Positions 1 through 12,849 of a DNA stretch of 64,000 nt are shown in pieces. The stretch comes from Capsicum annuum. Lineage: Eukaryota; Streptophyta; Magnoliopsida; Solanales; Solanaceae. The position numbers and the translations under genes were made by a program. A model generated the notes under the pieces. That model saw only the letters and a program-made list of their open reading frames with translations, was not told the DNA's origin and made no database searches. Numbering within the stretch: the first letter of the stretch is position 1; each line of letters starts with the position of its first letter. Location: the NCBI RefSeq assembly GCF_002878395.1, contig NC_061114.1:168800883-168864882 (forward strand), read 5' to 3'.

Positions 1-2023
1 TATGTTAAGTGTTCATCCATGGATTCCTTTCACTCATGGAGTGTAAGTATCCTCTTTTAAATCAAAATTTGTGAGCTTTACAAGTTATTATGATTTCAAA
101 TTGTGATTTTAACCATAAACTCCCATGAATTGAAATTCTATACTATGTTTACATGTAATTATTGTTGTTTATCAGACCCCACGTGTTCTAATATTGTTAT
201 TCACTTATTTAAATCATGATTAAGTATTATTGATGTTAAAATCATGCAATTACTCCAAGTTCTATACTATTCCCAATATTAGTTTTAAACTATGAATATC
301 AAGTGTTTGATGAAATGCCTACAAGAATGAATATTTGATAAAAGCTTTCATGTTATATACTCCAATCTTAAGTACTATTTTACTATTGTTGCTATTTAGT
401 CCTGGGGGTTATGAATACCCAAAAACTTAGCTATTTACCTAGTCTCAGTATCTTCAAAATAGTTTCAGAATATTTTTATGAGCATTATCAGTTCTATCAA
501 TCATCAAAACTAATCAAACATAGAACAATTTAGCATTCTGAGTCAGTTCAGTTTAGAACCGAGCTAGTGCAGGGATGATGGCTTCCTCATAAGATAGGGA
601 CAGTTGTTAGTATCAGTCCCTGTACTCCAGAACTACATATCCAACATAGGATATGAGGAGTCACTCATCACTTTAAGCTTGACTTCCTCCAAGGAGTCAC
701 CCATCAAATTATGCTTGACTTCTCCCAGTTGTTACCCATCAGTTTAGGCTTAGCATCTTGGTTTTTTTGTAGCTTAGTAAATCCACACAGCCAGTGTTAG
801 TACCCATGGCATGGTACTGGCACCCTTCCAACTAGGGTCATAGGTTGGACCCCAAATTGCTCATTAGGGTATGTCGGTTATATGATAGCTCCCACAGTCT
901 CAGTTTAGAAATTAGTTTAGTAATTAAGTTTCAGTTGTATGACCGTAGCATAAAGATATTAGTTATTAGTTATCAGATTTTAGTAATATAGTTTACAGAT
1001 TATATCCAAAATATGTTTATGCTTGGTCATGCATTCTCAGTATTTATAGATTTCACGCATTCTCAGTATTACAAATTTCTTGCATCTACTGTATTTATAG
1101 ATTTTATGTATACCATTTAGTATTTCATGCTATCTATTTATTCAGTCAGTTGTTACTCATGTTCATGAAACCATGCATATTAGCCTACCTCATTAAACAT
1201 ACTGGCACATTCAAAGTACTGATCGATACTCTTTTCTTGCGCGATGTATCATATAATAGGATGTATCATATAATAGGTTCGGATGCTTAGTTCTCAAATC
1301 CTGCATAGGCTTTCCATATTATAAGCTGTAGTAGCGTTGAGTCCTTATATTTTGAGTACATGATTTATTTAGCTCAGATTACCTTATCAGTTTCAGTCAT
1401 TTCCATTCAATTGGAGCTAGTTGGGGGTTTGTCTCATCAGTTCCTCAGTTAATCAGTAGAGGCTTTTCAGAAAAGTACAGACAGTAGTTGGTTTTCAGAT
1501 TTAAGTTGTCATTATCAAACATCTTCTCAAAATTATCAGTTTTGGCATATATACTTTATCATATTGTTTACTTAAAACCTTAGGGCATTTCGTAGTTATA
1601 TTCCGTATATAATCTTTAGTTATTAGTTTTACATAGTGCTCACAGTAGGTACCAACTCATTGGTTAGCTTATGATGCCTTGGGACTATAAGCACCATGTG
1701 GAACTTAGGGTGTACTCTCGGGTCTTTACAGTTTTTCCTATCAACTCCTCAGACAGTTAGAGGCTTTTGAGACAGTTAGTCAGTTCATTAGTTATTATTA
1801 TCACTCTTTGCAGTATTGTTATTAGTCATTTCCAGAACTATGATCTTAATAGAATGTCTTAGTATTTAAAACCTTATGGCATTTTTAGTTAAATTCTACA
1901 CATGTTATTTTGTTATTTATTTAATTTAGTTCTCACAGAATGTATCAGCGCATGGGTTAGCTTGTGGTCTCTTGGGACTGTAAGCACTGTCTAGCATCCA
2001 GGGTGTATTTTTGAGCTGTTACA
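1..2023 (+). repeat. 5' LTR of the Tekay-type element, truncated by window edge
   Basis: It matches the right LTR at 7,483-9,087 and ends in GTTACA just before a primer-binding site. Positions 655-750 hold three degenerate copies of a sub-repeat around the phrase GTCACCCATCA. The same family LTR recurs at 13,680, 27,889, 32,608, 35,999, 59,439 and 62,878. Confidence 0.85.
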
Positions 2024-2026
2024 AAC

Positions 2027-2039
2027 TTAGTATCAGAGC
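2027..2039 (+). other. primer-binding site for initiator tRNA-Met
   Basis: The sequence TTAGTATCAGAGC differs by one base (G to A) from the usual TTGGTATCAGAGC, the complement of the plant initiator tRNA-Met 3' end. It lies 3 nt after the LTR end, the standard place for the (-)-strand primer site of an LTR retrotransposon. Confidence 0.8.
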
Positions 2040-2246
2040 TTTAGGTTTTAAATTGTTCTAGGGAGTCTAAAAACTGCATTGATTAGAGTCTTATGCATGG
2101 GTGTGAAGTGTGCCATACTTATGGACAAGAGAATACAAGATGTTCTAGGAAAATTTTCCCTACTTTCAGTGTTTATTTTGTGTGAAAGAGCATGAGATCT
2201 ATTTAAACTCTCTTTGTAATTCAATCTTTCTTCCATTTACATAACA

Positions 2247-3238
2247 TGGCTCCCAGAAAGACTAACAGAAGAAGAAATGGAAATTAACTGCACCTCTGCC
2301 TATTTTGGAAGATCCCCTGAACGAGAATGTCTCTTATTCAGAATTTAGTACTGCATTCACTACTTTAGCTTACTCAGTAGTATCCTAGAATAATCAGCAG
2401 GCTACTACCCTGGCTATTCCAGTGGCTAATACTGTCGCATCTAGGATTTGGGACTTCACCCGGATAAATCCTCCTTTGTTTTTGGGATCCAAGTTTGATG
2501 AGGATCTATGTGAGTTTCTTGACATGGCTTAGAAAGTGACTGACATTACGAGGTTCAGATCTAGTGAGAGTGCAGATTTGGCTGCTTACTAGTTGTAGGA
2601 TATAGCTCACACCTGGTATAAGCAGTGGAGAAGAGATAGAGGCATAGATACAGGGCCTGTAGAGTGGGAGAAATCTACTATAACCTTTTTAGATATATTA
2701 TACCCTTTGGATTTTAGGGAAGCTAAGGTGTTGGAGTTTATTAATTTAAAATAAAGCAGTATGAGTGTGAGGGAGTATTCGCTTAAGTTTACTCAGTTAG
2801 TAAGGTATGCTCTCATGTGGTGTCTGATAACAAGTCTAGAATGAGTAAGTTTGTGTCTGGTGTATCTGATAATGTGGCCAAAGAGTGTAGGACTGCAATA
2901 TTGATTAAGAAGATGGACTTTTCTAGGCTTATGGTCCTTGCTCAGTATATTAAGGGGGAGAAGGTTAAGGAGAAAGAAAGTAAAATTAAGAAGGCTAGGA
3001 CAGGTAGTTTTAACTTTTCTCATCCAAGACCAGATGGCGGTAATCATCCTTAATTCCATTAGAATTGAGGTTCCAGGCTCTAAGACTTAGGGTAGTGAGA
3101 ACAATGGTCGAACTAATTTGTTTTGCCAGAAGTATGGTAGAAATCATCAAGGTGTGTGTAGGGCTGGAAGTAATATTTGTTTTGGATGTCCAAGCCACAG
3201 GATGAGAGAGTTTTTGACAAGTATTTAAAAAGGTAGGA
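2247..3238 (+). pseudogene. gag of the Tekay-type element, degraded
   Basis: Gag is the structural protein of the virus-like particle. A start is visible at 2,247 (MAPRKTNRRR), 210 nt into the internal region. Conserved gag stretches follow: NPPLFLGSKFDED near 2,470, then a helical block around 2,720-2,830, and VSGVSDNVAKECRTA near 2,850 in the best open stretch (2,817-3,053). A zinc-knuckle-like CQKYGRNHQGVC lies near 3,123, followed by a weaker second Cys motif. Stops interrupt it from codon 14 onward and the frame changes at least once, so no full protein can be made. The identification rests on word-for-word resemblance to chromovirus gag as I know it. Confidence 0.8.
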
Positions 3239-3369
3239 ATAATCGCCAGCAGGGCCAGGCTAACTCTTCAGCAGCACCAACAGGTCACGCGACTCAGCAT
3301 AGCACCACTTCCAATGCCTTTAGTTATCAATGCCAAAATAGATTATATGTCATTCGGTTCCATCATGAT

Positions 3370-3720
3370 CAAGAAATTTCTCCTGATGTGGTTATGGGTA
3401 CGTTGCAAATTTTTCATTTATATGTTAATGCTTTGTTAGATACCAGGGCTTCATTTTCTTTTGTAACCCCTATATAGCTGCCAACTTTGGAGTCAGTACC
3501 AAAACCTTAGCAGAACCCTTCTCAGTGACTACCCTAGTAGGTGTCTCTATTGTATCCAAGCAGATATACAGGAACTGTCCAAACACAATATCCCAAAAAG
3601 TCACTTTAGTTGATCTTGTAAAGTTAAAGATGACTAATTTTGTTGTCATTCTTGTTATGGATTGGCTTCACTCATGTTATTCTTCAGTTGACTGTACAAA
3701 TAGAATCGTTTAGTGTTAGC
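3370..3720 (+). pseudogene. retropepsin (PR) of the Tekay-type element
   Basis: The aspartic protease matures Gag-Pol. The motif NALLDTRASFSFV near 3,430 is the active-site loop, in which the usual Asp-Thr-Gly has become Asp-Thr-Arg, an inactivating change. The later motif MDWLHSCYSSVDC near 3,655 matches the family's conserved GMDWL segment. Stops at about 3,476 and 3,713 and a frameshift break it. Confidence 0.75.
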
Positions 3721-3879
3721 TTCTAGATGAACCAGTTTTTGACTGGAAGGGTGTTACTTCAGTGCTTAAGGGTCAGCTTATTGCATATCTTAGAGTGAGA
3801 AAAACGATATCCAAGGGGCATGTTTCCCATCTTGTTTGATTTAAAGACTTTAATAATAAGACTCCCAATCTCAAATCAG

Positions 3880-4640
3880 TTTTAGTAGTGAGGGAATTTC
3901 TAAATATGTTCCCCAAATATCTTCCTGGAGATCCTCCCAAAAGAGAAATCGACTTCAACATAAACCTTCTTCCAGATACCCTGCCAATCTCTATCCCATC
4001 CTATAGAATAGCTTCAGCCTAGCTTTGGGAATTGAAAAAATAGTTGAAAGATCTCTTAAATAAGGGATTCATTAGGCCTACTATTTTCCCATGGTGCGCC
4101 CCAGTCCTTTTTGTGTGAAATAAAGATGGCTCTCTCAGAATGTGTATCAATTACCATCAGTTAAATAAAGTCACCATTATGAATAAGTACCCACTCTCCA
4201 GAATTGATGACTTGTTCGACCAACTTCAGGGTGCCAATTGCTTCTCTAACATAGACCTGAGATCCAGCTATCATCAGCTCAGTATCAGAGAATGTGACAT
4301 TTCAAAAATAGCTTTCAGAATCTAATATGGTCACTTTGAATTTCTAGTTATATTCTTTGGTCTAACAAATGCTTCAGCAGCTTTCATGGACTTGATGAAC
4401 TGAGTGTCCAAGAAGTACTTGGACATGTTTATCATAGTCTGCATTAATGATATTCTTGTCTATTCCCATAGTGAAAATAATCATGCAGACCACCTCAAAA
4501 TTATATTGCAAATGCTAAGATCCCATTAGTTTTTTTACTAAATACAGTAAGTATGAGTTTTGGATAAGATCAATAGCTTTCCTTGGCCATATTATTTCCA
4601 GTGATGGCATTAGAGTTTCTTAGGTTTGGTTGGCTATCAC
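3880..4640 (+). pseudogene. reverse transcriptase of the Tekay-type element
   Basis: RNA-templated DNA synthesis domain. Motifs are in the expected order: ISIPSYRIA near 3,990, KGFIRPTIFPWCAPVLFV near 4,065, [13 protein letters not shown] from about 4,138, [16 protein letters not shown] from about 4,188, [13 protein letters not shown] from about 4,240, then FGLTNASAAFMDLMN near 4,360. The catalytic YxDD box near 4,440 reads CINDILVYS, so the first catalytic Asp is replaced by Asn. In-frame stops occur at several places. The domain order and spacing are normal for Ty3/gypsy. Confidence 0.9.
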
Positions 4641-5335
4641 AGTAGTTTGTTGAAGGGTTTTCATCTATTGCGTTCCCCATGTCGAGATTGACCAAGAAGA
4701 AAGTCAATTTTTAGTGGTCAAATTCATGTTAGAAGAGTTTTTAGGAGTTGAACACTCAACTTACCTTAGCCCCAGTTTTAACCTTGCCAGGTGGTTCAGA
4801 TGGGTTTGTTGTTTACTGTGCTGCTTCTAGAGTTGGCTTGGGTTGTATTTTAATGTTTTTGAATCTAGACAGCTTAAACCCCATAAAAAGAATTATCCTA
4901 CCCATGATCTTGAGTTAGCAGAAGTTGTGTTTTCATTGAAGATTTGGAGGCATTATCTTTATGGGATGCATGTTGATGTGTTCATGGACCGTAAAAGATT
5001 GCAATATGAGTTTTTACAGAATGATCTAAATTTTTATCAATAAAGGTGGTTGGATAAGACTATTATCTAAGTGTTTTGTATTACACCATCAAGGCCAATA
5101 TAATAGAAGATTCCCTTAGTAGATTTTCTATTTGTAGTGTTGCTCATGTTGAGGATACTAAGAAAAAGTTAGTCAAGGAGGTTCATCAGCTTTCTAGACT
5201 AGGTGTTTGGTTGGTTGGTTCAGTTGAGGGTAGTGTATGGGTCCAAAATAATTTGGAATCATCCTTGGTTTCCAAAGTGAAACAAAATCAAGATAGGGAT
5301 CCTACTCTAGTTAAGCTAAAGGAGTTAGTCAAAGG
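4640..5335 (+). pseudogene. RNase H and linker of the Tekay-type element
   Basis: RNase H removes the RNA strand during reverse transcription. LPGGSDGFVVYCAASRVGLGC near 4,783 is the first active-site strand, with the family's Asp of CDAS changed to Ala. A frame change follows, then RQLKPHKKNYPTHDLELA from about 4,870 and the segment IWRHYLYGMHVDVFMD from about 4,945 (open stretch 4,843-5,043). NIIEDSLSR near 5,100 corresponds to the terminal ADALSR motif. Several shifts and stops make it non-functional. Confidence 0.8.
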
Positions 5336-5339
5336 TTAG

Positions 5340-6660
5340 AAAGTTGAGGTTTTCTCCCAAAGGGGGATGGTATGTTGCGGTGTTAGGGTAGGCTATGTGT
5401 GTCGGGTGTTGATAGGTTGAGATAGTGGATTTTAGCAGAAGCACATGGTGTAAGTTACTCTATTCACCCAGGGGCCACTAAGATGTACCATGATTTATGG
5501 GAGATCTATTGGTGGAGTGGTATGAAAAAGGATATCGCAGAGTTCGTAGCTAAGTGCTCTAATTCTCAGCAGCTTAAAGTTGAGAACCAAAGGCCTAGAG
5601 GCACTATGCCAGAGTTCAGTATCCTCACTTAGGAACGGGAAGAGGTGAGCATGGATTTAACGATAGGGTTTCCCTGTTTGCATCATCAGCATAACTTGAT
5701 TTGGGTTATTGTAGGCAGAATGACAAAATCTGCTCATTTCTTAATAGTTCATACTTCTTATATAGATGAGAACTATGCTAAGTTCTTTATTAGAGAGTTT
5801 TTTTGATATTGCATGGAGTTCTATTTTCTATCATTTTAGATAAAGGTACTCAGTTTACCTCTAACTTTTTGAAGGCTTTTCAGAAGGGTCTCGGTACCCA
5901 AGTTTGTCTCAGTACCTGTTTTCACCCTCAAACAAATGTGTAGGCAGAGAGGACTATTTAGACCTTAGAATATATGTTGATAGCATATGTTATAGACTTT
6001 AAGGGTAGTTGGGATGATCACTTGCCTTTGATCGAGTTTACCTACAATAACAGTTATCACCCCAGTATCAAATGGCTACGTTTGAGGCTCTCTATGAGAT
6101 GAGATATAGATATCTTATTGGTTGGTTTCAAGTAGGTAAGATTGTATTGATAGGGCCTAATTTGGTGTTTGATACATTAGAGAAAGTTCAGTTGATCAGG
6201 GAGAGGCTTAAGACAGTCTAATGTCATCAGTTGAAAATCTCTCTCGTGAAAGGAGTGAAGAGATTTGGCAAGAAGGGGAAACTCAGTCCCTGATATGTTG
6301 TCCCTTACTGGATCTTGAGTTTTCATGGGAAGGTAGCATATGAGCTTGAGTTGCCTGCAAATTTGACATTTGTTCACCCAATATTCCATGTTTTCATATT
6401 AAAGAAATACATTGGTGATCCAGTTATAGTTGTATCTGTAAAAAACACAGATATTCAGGATAACCTTTCTTATGAAGAAATTCTAGAAGATATCCTAGAT
6501 CTTCATATTATTAGACTAAGTAACAAAAAAGTTCCCTTGGTCAAAGTCCTTTGGCAGCTCAGTATGTTAAGAGAGATATTTGGGAAGCAGACGTAGACAT
6601 GTGAATTAAGTACCCTCATCTCTTCTCTGCAAAATCAAACTCAGCTTAAGGTAATAGTTC
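5340..6660 (+). pseudogene. integrase with chromodomain-like C-terminus, Tekay-type element
   Basis: Integrase joins the cDNA to chromosomal DNA; in chromoviruses its tail often recognises heterochromatin. The zinc-binding N-terminal part is near 5,440-5,600, the DDE core at about 5,640-6,080 (MTKSAHF near 5,720 and a [13 protein letters not shown] segment near 6,040), and the GKKGKLSP segment near 6,265. The open stretch 6,315-6,596 carries LPANLTFVHPIFHVFILKK and then a chromodomain-like YEEILEDILDLHIIRLSNKK ending in VKVLWQ. Stops and frame changes are scattered through the core. The same tail occurs on the minus strand at 62,110-62,450. Confidence 0.85.
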
Positions 6661-6865
6661 TTTTTATATTTACATTTTTCAATTCTCAGTTCCTGTTATG
6701 TAGTCATCTTAATATCATAGCATACATTCGCGAGTCATATAGTTATATATATTATGTTTCAAACTCAGTCATGTAACCATGTTTTGAATAATGCACATTC
6801 AGCATATAATTTTAGTACCTCGGTGTTCTTAGCTTAATCAATCTCATTTGAGGATAAATGTTCCC

Positions 6866-6878
6866 AAAGGGGAGATAT
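6866..6878 (+). other. polypurine tract of the Tekay-type element
   Basis: AAAGGGGAGATAT lies immediately before the TG that opens the 3' LTR. This is the usual site of (+)-strand priming. Confidence 0.75.
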
Positions 6879-9087
6879 TGTAAGGCATCGTAAGATCCTA
6901 GCTCATTTCAGCTTATAATTATATATAAAAGGGGTCTAAGAGTTAGAAAAATCACCAAGTGTTAAGACTTAGTCATTTCTAAAGCCCCTAAATTTTGATG
7001 ATTCTATTTTCGTCCTTTCTAAAATTAGAAAGTTAATTTTTAAGTTAATTCTTGATCGGGGTTATCTATAGAATATCTCGGGTAAGTTTTGGAATTTTTG
7101 GATCAACGTAAGGGCACATTTGGAGATGTAAAATCGTAGACACCCAGGAATGAGCCTACCGTGTGGGCTTGGTCATAGCTTGGGTGTACCCTCGACAGAG
7201 CCTGCGACGCAGGGGTTAGACTGTTGATCCAGAGCCTGCGGCGCCTGGATCATCGCCCACCCCTATATTTCAAGTTTTTAATTCCATTTTTCTATGGGCA
7301 ATTGGTTCTTTTCCCTTTACCCAATTGATCCATAACATGTGATTAAGGGTCCTAAAAGCATTATTTGTCATCTTTTTCTCAAAACTCTCTCAAAAGAAAG
7401 CAATCACAAACCCTAGCATCTTCAAAATTCAAGCTCAAACTTCAAAAAACCACCAAGCACACTCACTAATTAATCAATTAATGTATGTGTGATGTTCATT
7501 CATGGGTCCTTTTCACTCATGGAGTCCAAGAATCTATTTTCAAGTTTAAATCGATGATTTTTACATGTTATTATGAGTTATCTTCATGAAGTTATTATGA
7601 AACTTAATTATAAATTATGGTATAATGTGTTCTCATTAGAAATTGTCCTTGAAACATTTGAATAATGATGTTCGTATGTTAAATCCTAAATCCATGATTT
7701 TAGTATTTTTATTATGTTAGAATCACATGTTTTAACTATTCTCATGCTTAATCCTATGAATTTCAAGTGTTTGATGAAATGCCTAAATGATTGAATTTTG
7801 AACAATGACTACTTATTATGTCTTCGAAGCTTCAGTATGTTCTTATAGTTATTGTCATTGAATCCTGGGGGTTTTGAATACTTGAAATTTAGCTGTTTAC
7901 CTAGTTTTCAGTATTTATTGAATGATTTTAGGTATACCATGAGTAATATCATTTAGTCGGTAACATGGTTTGTTGTGAGTCTAATTTAGCTAAGTTCAGT
8001 CCAGTAATCAGTGTCCTTTATTTGGGAATAAAATTTAGCACTGAGTAAATATAGGGATGGCTCTCCCTCATCAGTAAGCATGAGGCTTGTCTCCCCTATT
8101 AGTAGGCATGAGATGTTAGTAGCAGTCCTTAGGTTCCAAACCTATGGCGCCACCGTACACTTTGAGAGGTCCCCCACCAGTTAGGTATGACACTCTCGTC
8201 CTTCAGGATATCAGATTAGTGGATCCACACAGCCAATGTTATTACTTGTGGCATGGTACTGACACCTTTCCAACTAGGTTTACAAGTTGGACCCTGATAA
8301 TGCATTGGGGCATGTCGGTTATAGCTAGCTCCCACAGTCCAGTTTAGTATTCAATACAGAGTTCAGTTTTAGGTTTTCTTTACCATAGCATAGAGTTATC
8401 AGTTATTTAGTATCAGTATTTCAGTACTTCTGCTTACATACTATATCAAATTTATATTTTATTCTTGGTCATGCATTTTCTGATTTTACAGCTTAGTTGC
8501 ATTCACTCAGTTATCTCATGTTATTCAGTCATATATTATCTCATGCATATAACTCATACATTTTAGCCTAACCTCATCTCATATACTAGTACATTCAAAG
8601 TACTTACCACATACTCATTTCTTGTGCTATAATGTCTTATATCATAGGTCTGAAAGCTCAGTTCTCGATCGTACTTAGACATTCCAATGCATTAGCAGTA
8701 GTAGCAATTGTGAATCTTCATTTATCAAAGACTATTTATGTTTATCTTTATCTTTCAGCTCAGTAGTCTGTCGAAGTTAGTTGGGGGCTTTTCCTATAAG
8801 CTCCTCAGTCAATTAGAGGCATTTTAGACTATTTCAGATAGTTATTCAATTTATCAGTTGTTATTATCAGTCCTTTTAGTATATTTTCAACCAATTTCAG
8901 AACTAAGATTTAATTAAATGTTTCAGAATTTAAAACCTTATGGTATTTTTAGTTAAATTCCGCACATATTATTTTGTTATCTACTTTAATCAATGCTCAC
9001 CACAGGTACCAGCTCATGGGTTAGCTTGTGGTCTCTCAGGACTGTAAGTACCATGTGGCATCTAGGGTGTATTTTCAGGGCCTTACC
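6879..9087 (+). repeat. 3' LTR of the Tekay-type element (about 2.2 kb)
   Basis: It starts TGTAAGGCATCG directly after the polypurine tract and ends CTTACC (degenerate TTACA) before integrase-tail coding sequence of another element. From about 7,483 it aligns with the left LTR at position 1. The stretch at 7,190-7,260 holds a GC-richer imperfect inverted block (GCCTGCGACGC / GCCTGCGGCGC) like that in the other LTRs of the family. Confidence 0.85.
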
Positions 9088-9328
9088 AAAGCCAAAAAGG
9101 ACATGAAGTCCAAGTATCCATTCTTGTTTCCCATTTTGGAAAATTTTGCTTAAGGTATGTGTTATTCGTAGCATCTTTGTTTTCTAACTTTTGGAAAGGA
9201 AAAGGAGATTTCCTTAGCATCATTGTTTCTTGTCTTTATTAAAGGTATGAGTAGAGGTAGTGGATTCAAATCATGCTAATAAATGACTTGTCCCATCATT
9301 CAAGGGTGATGATCCAAGTGGAGGAGAA
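9088..9328 (+). pseudogene. chromodomain tail and 3' UTR of a second gypsy element
   Basis: AKKDMKSKYPFLFPI from about 9,093 matches the last residues of the chromovirus integrase tail (family form: WEAEADMK..YPHLF). A stop and a short 3' UTR follow, ending in the purine-rich AAGTGGAGGAGAA just before the next LTR. This is the part of the host element lying to the right of the inserted Tekay copy; the rest is outside the window. Confidence 0.7.
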
Positions 9329-11480
9329 TCGAAACACCTCGAGATTTTGCCCTTGAAATTTTCTATGTTCTAAGCTCACTGCCTTCGATACGTCTTACCT
9401 TATGAGTCATAGGATGTCATGATGTCTTAGGTGGCCCTATTCGTAAGTTATCCAATAAGTTTTTCCTAAGAAAATGTCTGTATTACGACTTAAGGTCCAC
9501 AAGTCATAAAGAATTAATACGAGTCATAATGATCAAACCGTAAGATGTCCAGTGTTCCCCTAATTTGGTTCTACTATGACTATGACTTTGACCTGATGAG
9601 TCATAGGGTTACATTACAAGTTGGTTGGAAGAGTAGTAGGGACAACAGTAGGTGGGGATCTTGGATACTGTTTTGGTTACAACTCGTGTAATATGTGGTT
9701 ACGAGTTGACGGGTGACTCGTAGCCAAGGGCGACACTTTTTCAGCATTTAAGTTGAGGGCACTTTGGATATTTCCCACTTCAACCCTTTAGACCCCACAA
9801 CATAAAACCATCTTTCGAACTTCAATAGCCTACTATTCTCTATCAAATATTCCCAAATACAATCTAAAATTCTCCATCTAAGTTAATGTTAGGGTTCCAA
9901 AAGAGGTGGTCATCTAGGGTTCCAAGGGTGCTTTCTTCTAAAATTTCTTAATATTTGAGGCATGTTACTCTTCCCCTATATTTTTATTTTCTTACTAATA
10001 TTATTTGGAAAAGGTTTATATGGTTTTGATTTTGGGTTTTGAACTATGGGTTGAGGATTTGGAAGATAAACCATTTAAATACTTCTTCTATGATATTTAT
10101 GATATTGTTTTGCTTAAATTAATAGTTGGAAAATGCTTTGGGTGTATGGTAATGGTAGATGGATATTGGTACAATGGAATCCCTAAATAGGTAAATCATG
10201 GAAATAGGGGTACAAAGAAATCTCCAAATTAACTGGTTTGGTATGGAAATTGGTAACAACCTTAACCCACTTGCATAATTAGTTTTAGAATATGCATTAT
10301 AACTTGGTTTAATTTGTCTTTGACATTAATGCATGGCTAATAGGTTAATTGGATGACAATGATCTTTAAAACCTTATAGGCTACATGAAAATCCCCCAGG
10401 TAAATTTTATAATGGAGTATGCGGGGTAAACAGAAATCCCTAAGTTTTGGCATAATGACATTGCTTGCAAGCTATAGTCGGTATGACGATACCACTTTAA
10501 AATGTCTTAATAGTTGACTCCTAGAATTGGTGGTTGGGTTATGTGTTAAATGCTTTAATTAGGAAATAATGGGGATTGTATTAGCTAGCCATGAAGGTAT
10601 GAGTTCGAAGGACTAATACTGAAAACTCATATTTGCTGACATGAGGAATGGTCCTAATGACCAAGTTCTTGTGGGTTACAAGGGAATCCCCAAAGTGGAC
10701 AGTCGTATTAATGTATTATGGAGGGATAAGGTTACAAGGGAATCCCCAGACATCTATGATATCTCCGATTCATAAGGCTAACATGCACTAGGGCCCATTC
10801 AGGGAGTAACACTAGACCCATATAGCCCATGGGTAGATTATGATAGTAATGCTTCACAACCTAGGTTAAGGTTTTATTGAAGTTCATGCTAAGCCAGGCT
10901 CCCTACCCCAGCATGTGTAAATGTATATGTATATGTACGTTATAATATATTACTCATTAGATGTTGTACTGGTTTAAAATATTATCATGGCATTATTTTG
11001 TTCCTCTACCCCCTGAGTTACATGTTAGCGCTCCAACTGCTAACCATATTTGGATGTTGTATGTCCATGTGATGCAAGAACTGGTCATACTTCCATATCT
11101 CTGGCTTAGTGACTTGAATTCTAGATCAGCTAGCGAGTCAGATTATGGTTTCCTTTATATTTTGACTATTCTTCATATTTGGCTTTTGGCTATTGTCTGG
11201 GTATGTCCTGACATATTATTGACATTTAGTTTTTTAGAGGATTTGATAGATTACTGTGGTTATTAGGCGGTGTAGGTCAGTTGGTTGGCTGGTCACCGGT
11301 TATCGTATGGACATGCATTAAAAATTTTCTTAAGCTATTGTACACTTTCTTGTTATATATTTGGAATTCATCCTAACTTGGGGTATGATTTATTTAGTGC
11401 GGTCAGGTGTAGAGGGGAGATATTTTGTCTATGTGGGACATGAGATACCCGTTATAGGTGGGCCCTAGTTTGGGTCGTGA
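9329..11480 (+). repeat. 3' LTR of the second gypsy element (about 2.15 kb)
   Basis: It aligns along its length with the solo LTR at 23,986-26,356 (start GAAACAC, shared blocks around 10,440-10,800, end near GGGTCGTGA). It contains at least five degenerate copies of a short sub-repeat of the form TACAAGGGAATCCCC (near 10,210, 10,380, 10,425, 10,675, 10,735). It is followed directly by Tat-type gag, so this element sits inside the Tat-like element. Confidence 0.8.
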
Positions 11481-11539
11481 TAGCTATGATCCAGTGCTTA
11501 TACTTGAAGGGTATGTTTGAGGGGTTTCCTACAGACGAT

Positions 11540-12430
11540 ACAAACATGCATCTTGCATATTTTACTTGAATTTGCACTTGTTATACAAATCCAAGGATGA
11601 ATCAGGAGGCACTTAGACTAGGATTTCTCACTTTCTCACTTACAGGAGAAGCATCGAATATCTGGGGATAACTTCCACGAGCATCTATAACTAAATGGAA
11701 TGCGTTGCAATTCTTGAACTAGTTCTTTCCTCTATCTAGGATGCTACATCTTAAGGATGAGTTTTATAATTTTAGGTAGTTGTAGGCAGAGACTATGTAC
11801 AAGGCTTGGTTCAGTTTTAAGAAGAAGTTGAGTATGGTGCCCAGCCAATAAATTTTAGGGATGAGATAATTGGAGATATTCTACAGAGCCTTGACTGTGA
11901 GATCTAGAGCCATGTAAGACACTATCTCTAGAGGATATTTTATGAAATTATGTTGGGTATTAGTTTCTTATGGATCTGATCTCTCTAACTAATCAAGGGT
12001 GAAAAACTCGGGAGGCTGAGAGAAGTTCTGGCACTTATTTTGTTAGAGCTGCAACTGGCCAGAGGGTGCCTGAGTATTCTATAGCTTAAGAGATTTTGCT
12101 ATTGATTGGAAAAGTAGTTTGCCAAGGTAAATTTGTAAAAGGTAAAGGCAGTAGGAGCACAGGGTTTAGCTTCCAAAGCTTATGAGTCAGAATTAGAGGA
12201 GGTGGCAAACTATTTAGATCATTAGTTGGTGGTTTTCCGAGCCCAAGGGAAAGAAAACTAAGGTTGGAGCTATTATGAAATATACAGATACCATAATAGG
12301 GAACGAAATGATGATTGGATGAAAAAGGATGACTACATAGATAAGGAAGACAGGTACATCCCACCAAGAACTCAGGATAGAGAATCTAGTATAGAGGCGA
12401 TGCTAACCAAGCTGGTCTAGAGTCAAGAAA
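11540..12430 (+). pseudogene. Tat/Athila-type gag, degraded
   Basis: The stretch MNQEALRLGFLTFSLTGEAS near 11,595 is the hallmark of Tat/Athila gag (family form: EALKLRLFPFSL...A..WL). FPLSRMLHLKDEF near 11,726 and YKAWFSFKKKLSMVPS near 11,800 follow in the expected order and spacing. Stops occur roughly every 40-60 codons. It would form the virus-like particle if intact. Confidence 0.75.
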
Positions 12431-12849
12431 ATCATGAGAACAACCTTAAGGAGATTAAGGCTTACATTTGATGGTTGAATTGAAAGGTTGAATCTCATTC
12501 CACTCATATTAATCAGTTAGAGCACTAGTTCGGGTAGATGTCAGCAACACTGAACTAGCGGTAGCCAGGTACCCTTTAGAGAAACTTATATAAAACCTAA
12601 AAATGATGATCATTTTCTTTCTATTACCACAAGGAGTGATATAAATACTATGGATCCCCCATTACCTGTTGTGGAAGTGCTAAGGTATGATAAAACTGTT
12701 GTTGATAAGAAACCTGTAGTGGAGTCAGAAAGGGTAACGAGTGGTAAAGGTAAAGTTGGTGAGAAAAAAGATAAGGGTCCAGTCATTGAGCCAAAAATAA
12801 GATAAATTTCATGACCACCCTCACCTTTTTCTCTGAGACTGAGGCAGAA

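Larger units (their letters stand above)
1..9087 (+). mobile_element. Ty3/gypsy chromovirus (Tekay/Del type), LTR-to-LTR, left end outside window
   Basis: The order is LTR, tRNA-Met primer-binding site, gag, protease, RT, RNase H, integrase, chromodomain-like tail, polypurine tract, LTR, all on the + strand. The two LTRs align by eye (for example position 1 onward with about 7,483 onward), which shows that roughly 600 bp of the left LTR lies before the window. Every domain is recognisable, but each carries several in-frame stops, so the copy is dead. The right LTR abuts a chromodomain tail of another gypsy element at 9,088, so this element is nested in that one. The expected 5-bp target duplication would be AAAGC at 9,088-9,092; its partner is outside the window. 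The Tekay assignment rests on the gag and chromodomain wording and on the 2.2-2.5 kb LTRs. Confidence 0.9.
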